Positions 56,735-64,000 of a DNA stretch of 64,000 nt are shown here, one piece after another. The notes beneath the pieces are model-generated. The model ran no database searches. It had not been told where the DNA came from and worked only from the letters and a program-made list of their open reading frames with translations. Made by a program: the position numbers and the translations under genes. Positions within the stretch are counted from its first letter, which is position 1, and every line of letters starts with the position of its first letter. Source of the DNA: Owenia fusiformis (Eukaryota > Annelida > Polychaeta > Sabellida > Oweniidae); contig CAIIXF020000007.1 of NCBI GenBank assembly GCA_903813345.2, positions 565,730 to 629,729 on the forward strand, given 5' to 3'.

Positions 56735-57340
56735 CTCTTAATTCACAAAAACAAGGTGTACAGATTGACGAACATGACATAGCAGCGAATGAAAATTCAG
56801 GTGAAACAAGAGAAGAGAACATTGAGGGACCCACAGAGGAGAAAGAGGACATTATTAAGAAGAAGACATCTGATATAACTGCAGATCCTGAACAAGATAG
56901 TAACATGGATGACATCAACAACAGGATGAATGAAGATAATAATGGAGATACCTATATTTCTGAAAATGTAAATAACATTGCTACAATTGTTATCCACAAA
57001 TGTGCCTCAAATAATGATGTTAATGAAATTGATAAATGCCACGACAATGATGAAACAAAGACTGGGATGGCTAAAGAAATTGAATGCTCAAACAAAGATG
57101 ACATTCCAGATGAACTCACAAAGAGCAAACCCTCTTGTGAAGCAGACATAACTACAACAGAGGCTTCTCCTGAAAAGGAACGCAAGGCAAGATTTTCACG
57201 TCATGATAGTATTGAAGAACAAACTATAAGGAAAAATTTGACATCAGAGGATGAATCTCAGTTAGAGGAATCTGTTAGTTATAATAACAGTAACCCAAGA
57301 CGTAGTATTCCTGATGACCAATTATTGCAGCCAGAACTAG
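56735..57340 (+). CDS. Host gene large coding exon, phase 1-1 (606 bp)
   Basis: The acceptor CACAAATATTTCAG and donor CTAG|GTAAGA enclose 202 codons without a stop, unusual in this AT-rich sequence and the strongest single piece of evidence for the gene. It is Glu/Asp/Asn/Lys-rich (EENIEGPTEEKEDIIKKK, MDDINNRMNEDNNGD), with a Ser/Thr-rich acidic end (SEDESQLEES-like) and an RRSIPDD segment. No folded domain, signal peptide or membrane segment is visible. The product is not recognised. Confidence 0.85.
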
Positions 57341-57650
57341 GTAAGAATCACAACACTGTAAGGGCAAATTATGTATCAACTAAGAACATGTCCCTTAAGT
57401 GTGATATTCACACAACTCATATTGCCTAAAGCTAAAATCATTGCTCCTGTACCATAGCAACTTACTTCTATTGGATGGGTGCCATCTATATTGTCAAGTC
57501 AAGTAGTTAATGCAAAAGGAAATAATACAATCAGAAAAGATGGCATGCTTCATACAACATACAAACATTTAAACTGTTCATAATTTAAGCTTTACTTTTA
57601 TATACAGTTAATGTTTATCCGCATATGTGATATATACACATATTTTGTAG

Positions 57651-57845
57651 ATGCAAGTCTGCGAGGGGAGCCTCTGTCACGATCTCTTCCCTCTCTACAC
57701 GATCCTCCAGTCAATGACATGAGTGACTTGGATGTATCAGATCAAGTGCAGCATCTGATTTCTTATGAAAAACGCCGTCATCTACCAAAGGGAATATTTC
57801 GAAAAGACACTCCTAAAGCTACAGATAGAGGTCGCTATGAAAGAG
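57651..57845 (+). CDS. Host gene coding exon, phase 1-1 (195 bp)
   Basis: The acceptor ACATATTTTGTAG and donor AGAG|GTATGA flank it. It codes a less disordered stretch, PLSRSLPSLHDPPVNDMSDL then VSDQVQHLISYEKRRHLPKG, with a helix-like segment and a basic end (ATDRGRYER). This is the best piece for a database search because it looks most conserved in character. The gene continues beyond it, since no stop is reached. Confidence 0.8.
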
Positions 57846-58439
57846 GTATGATTAGTAAATTAATCTCATAATAAGAATTTTAATGAAACTCCAATGATAC
57901 ATTCACATCTTAAATTGCTTCAAACATTTCTAGTCTATCATTATTCAAATGTAAATAACATTGAGTGAATTGATCAGTACATTAGTTATGTAGTTAATTA
58001 GTTAGGTGCACCTTGTAAATAGGTTTAAAATGTTACCTTGAAAAATAGAAATTTGGTGCAAAACTAATGGATAGTTATTAGTCATATATGCAGAACCTTA
58101 TGAGGACTATATCCTGACAAAATTCAGTTATAAGTAAATTATTCCAATCCAAATAAGTAAAAGGCCCCCATAGGAGCCTCCTTATATGTATAGTTCTAGC
58201 TCATTGAAAGTAAGAAGTTCAAATAATGCTGTTTTCATAGTGCAAAAGAATTCAATTCTGAATAACTACAGTGACCTGTACAGCTATTTATAACCATTTT
58301 ATTTGCCATGTTGTTCACAGTTCAGTAATGGGATTCAGTGTGGGTGGTGGGATCAATCAAAAGTCTGTCGTCTTGAGCTTTGATAGTACCATTTGTGACC
58401 TAGTTTGATGACATTGACCTTTAAAATGTACTTTTCTAG

Positions 58440-58510
58440 ACCTTAACAGGTTCTCTGTGGCCCAGTTTTCAGCTTTCGAAAGTTCTAAAAGACCACGTGC
58501 AGTATGGCAG
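58440..58510 (+). CDS. Possible further host exon, phase 1-0 (71 bp)
   Basis: The acceptor GTACTTTTCTAG and donor GCAG|GTGATT flank a frame (DLNRFSVAQFSAFESSKRPR and onward) that fits the phase left by 57845. Its last bases overlap the start of an inverted-repeat element, so the donor may belong to the repeat. Confidence 0.25.
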
Positions 58511-59098
58511 GTGATTTTAAATTGTCATATCTTTCACCATGAGTACTTTCTGGGCATAAATTTTAAAAAAAACTATTTACCTAAAACCTATTTACTCAAA
58601 AGAAGATATTCTTTTTATGATTTTTATTGCATGAAAACATTATTCAACAAGGGGTCTAAGACATAAGATAGAATGGTATTGAAAGTCTAGTTTTGAAGAT
58701 ATCAATTTTCGATGACCAAAATTATGCTGAAAACAATGGATAGCACAAGTTTTCCCAATGGGAAAATAACATGGGATATGTGGTTTTTAACTTCTAACTC
58801 ATTTCAATACCCATCCCCTTTTCAGAAATTGTTAATATAGTGTAGAGGAGACTTTCGATATGTTTAAATTGAGAAAAACAAGATCATCTTTTTAGAAAAT
58901 AAGCCTAACATTTTCCAAAAAGTGCCAAGGTGGGGCCCTAATCCATAATTTTTCAGAGAGTTGGATTGATGTTTTACTATCATGGGGACTTCACTTGAAA
59001 GAAAACATATTGTTTTAATAAAAGCCATTGTATTTATGGCCAGTAAGTACTCATGGTGGAAGATATGACTGTCTAAATTCACTTGCCATACATTCAGA
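58497..59098. repeat. Inverted-repeat element (~60-bp arms)
   Basis: GTATGGCAGGTGATTTTAAA...CACCATGAGTACTTTC at 58502-58555 is inverted at 59034-59094 (GTATGGCAAGTGAATTTAGA... when reverse complemented). Both arms translate to similar peptides (VWQVxLxxHIFHHEYxLxIN), which may be chance or a remnant of a mobile ORF. Confidence 0.6.
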
Positions 59099-59099
59099 T

Positions 59100-59985
59100 A
59101 TGAATTACTCTTGTGATTCTGAAAAAAATTGGTCATGAATCAAGTATGAAAAATATTTTGTCTTCTAATATTTTAAAATCTGGATAGTCATTCAAGACGG
59201 TCTATCCTAATACTAAATTTCAGGCAAAAAATATTAAGTTTTGTGAGAGACTACAGTATAAAATAAACTTTGCTTGATAAAGGTAGGTAAACAATATTTT
59301 CCACCAAGAAGTCTGGCGCAGATCCCTAGTGGGAGTAAAGCAGATTACATTTTGGGTCACTCTGACATTTCTCTTGTATTATTCTATTCTACAAAAGTCT
59401 AATAAAGTGCACTATTAGAAATAGAAAAGCAGATAACTTTCTGCTCATTTACGTGTCAATCAATAAAGCCATCAAAGGATTAACACAAAATTCAAAGAAT
59501 GAATATGTATCAAAAGATCCTTTCCGGAAATGAAACATATTTTTTTGCATGGTATACATCATTTCTGTCATGTTTATTGAACATGTCCTATTGTTTATTA
59601 TGAGACTTAGACCTCCCAAGTATGGTCCATATTGCATCATAGAACTACCCTGGAGGTATGTCAGTATAGTTACAATGACATACCCTCCTTTTATTATAGG
59701 TTATAGAAAACCAATGGCTCTATGATGCCTGGCAAATCAAGAATAAAATTAATTAATTGAGCCTTTAGGTATAAATTCACACATAGCTAAGCATGATATA
59801 TCAAATTCCATACTACATATTGCATGGCTAATTTTATATTCAGCAAACTTTTAGATTCATACAATTGCCTATGTAGGTCAGAATGTCAGATGATCAAATA
59901 TAATACTTTAACCTTGCAAAACCATAGCAAAGAAGGTTTCTAGGAATTAATTTGTCATGCAAATCCAAGCAAATACCATGTCTGC
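59100..59985. other. No recognisable gene
   Basis: AT-rich sequence without exon-like frames or known repeats. Confidence 0.4.
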
Positions 59986-59989
59986 ATAA

Positions 59990-61205
59990 ATAACTAAACA
60001 CAAATGCCAAAAGGAAAAGGGCTGTAAAGAAAACTAGCAAGCAAACTCTAAGTGTAAGCCTGTCATAAGAAAAGTAGACTCTATATACAGGGTGACCGGA
60101 AAAAAAGGAGACCATTGAAATAGGCAATATCTCCTAAAATAGACTAGTGACATCAATGAAATTTTGCATACATCAGGACAGTTCTATGGAAATTTGTTCC
60201 TGAAAGTGTCAATACAAGCAGTCAACTGGTTCAGGAGCTATGATCATTTACATAACATGCTCCAAATAGGCGCAATTGAGACCAACGCAGAGCTGGATAC
60301 ATTTGGCAAATACCCTTACATATTCCGACCTTGTTATGGCATTACATTTAGCATTTATTGCCACCTTTAGGTCAGCAATTGTCTCAGGATTGTTTTGGTA
60401 CACATTGTCTTTCAAATTGCCCCACAAAAAGAAATCAGGTGGATTCAAATTTGAGGTGTATGGAGACGAAGCTTATCTGACCTATGGCTTCTGACTCAGT
60501 GGTCCCACTCAGTTACAGTATCATCCTAAGGAGGTTTTGGGCAGCCCTTGGTTTCCATATGGGATTTAATTGTGCCATATAGTGGTTTTAGTAACATGGC
60601 ACTATGCCCAATACCTAAAGTGACTCTTAAGATTGAGTAAATCAGCACTTTGGCAACAGGATGATGAACCACATGTCAGATAACCCTTCATTGCCATTAC
60701 AGCCTAGACTTGAATCCTGCTGATTTCTTTTTGTATGGATATTTGAAAGACAATCTATACCAAAACAATCCTCAGACTATTGTTGACCTAAAGAAGGCAA
60801 TCACTGCTATATGTAATGCCATAATAATGCCATAGAGGGCAGAACATGTAAGGGTAGTTTGCCATATGAATCCAACTCTGCGTTGGTCTCAATTGTGCCT
60901 ATTTGGAGCATGTTATGTAAATGATCATAGCTCCTGAACCAGTTGAATGATTGTATTGAAACCTTCAGTAACAAATTTCCATATAACTGTTCCAGTGTAT
61001 GCAAAATTTCATTGATGGCACTTGTCTAGTTTAGGAGAAATTGATTACTTCAATGGTCTCCTTTTTTCCCGGTCACCCTGTATTATATCCCAAAATCAGG
61101 ATCTAATGTGAAAAGAAATAATGTTTAACATTTCCCTTCCCCTCCATTCAAGAACCATTATCACAATCAAGGACCAGAAGACCAAGATATATTTTCATGG
61201 GTAAA
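59990..61205 (+). repeat. Dispersed repeat family A, fragment 14, split by a mariner foldback
   Basis: The left part (AAATGCCAAAAGGAAAAGGG, AGCAAACTCTAAGTG, CTGTCATAAGAAAAGTAG) ends at CTATATA. The right part resumes at TATATCCCAAAATCAGGATC and runs to AAGAACCATTATCACAATCA. The insertion between them is the element at 60088-61080. Confidence 0.8.
60088..61080. mobile_element. Mariner-like foldback element made of two inverted 3' halves
   Basis: Termini CAGGGTGACCGG...GGAGACCATTGAA are inverted over at least 240 bp, about 90% alike by eye, with TA on each side (60086-60087 and 61081-61082). Each arm carries the same piece of transposase pointing outward toward its own end: the minus strand of the left arm reads NPPDFFLWGNLKDNVYQNNP and the plus strand of the right arm reads LNPADFFLYGYLKDNLYQNN. 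This is the block containing the last catalytic Asp region of mariner-like transposases. The rest of the gene is absent. Confidence 0.85.
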
Positions 61206-61307
61206 TCTATAAATGTAACATTTTGAAATATTACAGCATATTACTATTTTTACAATTAAGATAGTCAAATAAGTTGAATTATTGTTTTAGTGGAATATAG
61301 GGTTAAA

Positions 61308-61960
61308 CTTTAGTTATCCAAACGAAGTTTGGTAGGGGTATAGCGAAGCCCTCCGTCCATCAGTCCGTCCGCACTGGAAAATCATTGAGGGAAGACAACA
61401 TTAACAAATAAATATGAAACAGTATATTCTCCGCAAAGAGGCTAAACGAAGTAAAAAAGACCAATCACAAGTAAGAGGTAGGAACTGACAGAAGACAAAT
61501 AATAACATCAGTAAGGGGAAGGGGAGAGTTTTCCGGCCGGATCAAAACGTTGAACCCACCTATGTGCAGTCTCAAGTCTGTGGACCCTGAATAATCAAAT
61601 CAAGACAACAATCAAATCAAGAGAAAGAAAGAAGACAACGAATGAAGACACTGATGCAGCAACAACAAATGACGTCCGTCCATAAAGACAAAGAGGAAGG
61701 GGAGTGTTACCGGTAGAAAAAGCTTTAACCCACCGACGTGTAGTCACAAGTCTGCAGACCCGACACCAAACAAGACCAAAGAAGAAAGTAATAGGGAGAC
61801 AGAAGACCAAGAAAGAAGAAACTAAAGAAGACAAGAAAGTAACAACAACAGAAAAAAGAAGAAACAAAGAAGACAAAGAGTGAAAGGAAAAGACAAATAA
61901 AATCAGAATAAGAAGGAAACAACAGCAACTACAAATAGATTTTCAATCTGGACTGAATGA
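61308..61960 (+). repeat. Dispersed repeat family D, copy 2, with purine-rich extension
   Basis: ACGAAGTTTGGTAGGGGTAT, CCGTCCATCAGTCCGTCCG, GGGGAAGGGGAGAGTTTTCC, AGTCTCAAGTCTGTGGACCC and ATGCAGCAACAACAAATGAC match 10175-10560. A second, diverged half-copy (GAGGAAGGGGAGTGTTACCG) begins at about 61690 and runs into an A/G-rich tract to about 61960. ORFs on the minus strand here only reflect that purine bias. Confidence 0.75.
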
Positions 61961-62099
61961 TGATGACATGAACAGCATATAAACAAGACATCCGTCGGGA
62001 AGATAACTCAAATACTAGTGGATGGTGAGCTATTGCAATCACTCACTTGTCCGTCTGTCTTTCCGTCCGTCTGCCTGTCTGTCAACAATTGGCCAGTTT

Positions 62100-63010
62100 T
62101 AAAACCTATGTCAATAGGATTCCCGTTTTAAGTTATTTTTGTTTAACATCAATATAGAAAACCCCCCTATGACTCCTGGTCCAAAAGCTCGCCTATTTTC
62201 AAAATGGCCGCCATTTTTAACTTTTGGCCCATTTCCTAGCTTTACAAATAATTTCAGGTGTCCTGCACTGTAAAAAGCCATGTCACTGAAAAGAGTAGTT
62301 GTATGAAATAATTTTGTTACAAAAAAATCGGCAAAAAAATGTAATTGTTTTTTTTTTCACTTTCAGCCATTTTAAATAACATTGATTTGTCCATCTATCT
62401 CAGGAAATCCACTTTTGGACCATTGGCCTTAAAACCTTAGTCAATAGGATTCCTGTTTTAAGTTATTTTTGTTCAACATCAATGTAAAAAACTCCTCTAT
62501 GACTCCTGGTTCAAAAGCTCGCCTATTTTCAAAATGGTCGCCATTTTTGTCTCGCAGAATTCACTTTTGGCCCATTTCCAAGAGCAGTTGTATGAAAAAG
62601 ATTTGTTACAAAAATCGGCAAAAAATTCTATCCGTTTTTTATTTTTATTTTTACCCATTTTAATTAACAGTGATTTATCCATCTATCTCGTGAACTCCAC
62701 TTTTAGACCATTTGCCTTAAAACCTCTGTGGATAGGATTCTCGTTTTAAGTTATTTTTGTTCAACATCAATATAGAAAACTCCTCTATGACTCCTGGTTC
62801 AAAAGCTCGCCTATTTTCAAAATCGTCAACATTTTTGTCTTGCGAAATTCACTTGTGGTCCATTTCCTAGCATTACAAATAATTTCAGGTGTCCTGCATT
62901 GTAAAAAGCCATGTCACTCTAAAGAGTTGTTTTATGAAATAATTTTGCTACAAAAATCAGCAAAAATTACATCCATTTTTTTTTATTTTCTGCGAGTTTA
63001 CCCATCATTC
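62100..63010 (+). repeat. Three ~300-bp tandem units with AAAATGGNCGCCATTTTT
   Basis: CGTTTTAAGTTATTTTTGTT, CAACATCAATATAGAAAACTCC, CTATGACTCCTGGTTCAAAA, GCTCGCCTATTTTCAAAATG recurs starting near 62132, 62453 and 62745. Each unit continues with a TTTGTTACAAAAATCGGCAA block. An isolated relic lies at about 24030-24140. Confidence 0.8.
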
Positions 63011-63059
63011 ACTTTTGAGCAACACCATGTGAGCACTCGTGGTTCTATTGATTTTTAAA

Positions 63060-63540
63060 AAATATAATCTTTGATAACTCAAATACTAGTCGACCAATTT
63101 GATTCAAATTTTATATGCTGTTGCCTAGGGACAAAGAAGCCTTGCTAAAGAAGAGATTTTCAAGATGACTGCTGAATTTCAAAACGGCCGCAATTTTTGT
63201 AAAAACCCACTCAAATACCAGTGAATGAATTTGGTTCAAACTTTACATGCTGATGCCTAGGGACATAGGAGCTTCTCTCGAGAAGGGAATTTCAAGATGG
63301 CAGTTAAATTTCAAAATGGCCACCATTTTTTGTGAAAGAATGTAATCTTTGATAACTCAGATACTAGTCGACCGATTTGGATCAAATTTGATATGCTGAT
63401 GTCTAGGGACATAGGAGCTCTGCTCAAGAAGAAATTTTAATGATGGCAGCTAAATTTCAAAATGGCCACCATTTTTCATAAAAAAAACAATCTTTGATAA
63501 CTCAAATACCAGTGGATGGATTTGGTTTAAATTTTATTTG
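63060..63540 (+). repeat. ~148-bp tandem units (AATCTTTGATAACTCAAATAC)
   Basis: AATCTTTGATAACTCAAATA, CTAGTCGACCAATTTG, TGCTGATGCCTAGGGACATA, then a CAAAATGGCCACCATTTTT block recur about 3.5 times (near 63066, 63200, 63349 and 63490). It resembles the internal arrays of family B in design, with AACTCAAATACTAGT followed by an AAAATGGCC palindrome. Confidence 0.8.
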
Positions 63541-63715
63541 GCCTCTATTTCAAAACGTGGATTTGATTTTAAATGCTTCTGAATGATCTTCGAATGCTTG
63601 CTATGATTCCTATTAGAAATGTTTTGACTTCCCCGCTTCATGCTGGGAACTAGTTTTTGAAGTTTCAAGTTTTACCACTTGAGACGCTGAAGGATGTAGG
63701 AATTGTAAGACATTG

Positions 63716-64000
63716 GCAATGAACTCACAATATTTTCACTTGGCACCTTTTGAGGTGGATCCTGGCTATGGCATTAATGGTTGAGAAATAGGGATCGAAA
63801 CCAGCCATAGTTTTCTCCTGATGACCATTGTGAATTATTGTGTTTTATGGATTATGGCGACGGCTTTTGTGAATGGATGTTGACCCTTTGAAACGCTTAT
63901 GGACTTGGAGACTGGATTTTATCTATCCCACATACTTGTATCTACAACAATTTTTGAGGTTATGAGTATTGGCTATCAATTTCTAATTTTTTCTTCAACA
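63716..64000 (-). repeat. Dispersed repeat family A, fragment 15 (tail, runs off the window)
   Basis: On the minus strand it contains ATTGATAGCCAATACTCATA, ATCCATTCACAAAAGCC, ATCATCAGG-type and AATGCCATAGCCAGGATCC blocks, in the order seen in fragments 5 and 13. It continues past 64000. Confidence 0.8.

Noticed and set aside
61595-61928. Ser/Phe/Leu-rich minus-strand ORFs
   Set aside because: They only reflect the purine-rich strand of repeat family D; the composition is not protein-like.

Overview
This is a eukaryotic, almost certainly animal, genomic window. It is AT-rich, has no bacterial-style operons, and shows short spliced exons with GT/AG borders inside long introns. Most of the sequence that can be recognised is transposon-derived: LINEs, mariner-like, hAT-like and TTAA-targeting DNA elements, foldback elements and high-copy repeats. 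The repeat style, including modules beginning GAACGAAGTTCGGAGG followed by CCGTCCGT runs, suggests a marine invertebrate, perhaps a lophotrochozoan. That is an inference and I cannot name the species.

Host gene: a string of plus-strand coding exons runs from 40.7 kb to 57.8 kb (40696-40824, 41980-42044, 53599-53683, 54656-54904, 55116-55214, 56735-57340, 57651-57845). Weaker candidates lie upstream (5938-5992, 8427-8525) and downstream (58440-58510). Every junction keeps one reading frame and most exons are phase 1-1. The product is a polar, Glu/Lys/Ser-rich, probably disordered protein that I do not recognise. The 11.5-kb intron between 42044 and 53599 holds an antisense LINE of about 5 kb (44.05-49.15 kb). 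Its ORF1 is intact (AT-hook, coiled coil, SGNH esterase, two zinc knuckles) and its ORF2 has an intact endonuclease, but an internal deletion removes the reverse transcriptase core.

Layout: 0.9-3.1 kb is a satellite-like array of ~345-bp units, one of them split by a TTAA-flanked MITE. 3.5-7.7 kb holds a mariner-like element, a palindrome, a hAT MITE with 8-bp duplications and a terminal-inverted-repeat element with many internal CCGTTGTC motifs. 10-15 kb is a mosaic of three dispersed repeat families and short tandem arrays. 20.8-22.6 kb is a nearly identical 890-bp direct duplication. 29.7-35.2 kb is a nested stack: a TIR element is split by a 5'-truncated LINE, which is itself split by a 2.4-kb TIR element and a 1.03-kb mariner derivative, each with readable target-site duplications. 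35.9-39.7 kb holds more repeat families, a decayed LINE and a tRNA-like SINE. 50.9-64 kb holds a CR1-like LINE scrap, a mariner foldback made of two inverted transposase ends, and several tandem arrays.

One family (called A here, marked by AAGTGCCAAAGGGAAAGGA) occurs as about 15 fragments in both orientations. I found no rRNA genes, functional tRNA genes, CRISPR arrays or bacterial features. Repeat boundaries were read by eye and are approximate unless a target-site duplication is quoted.
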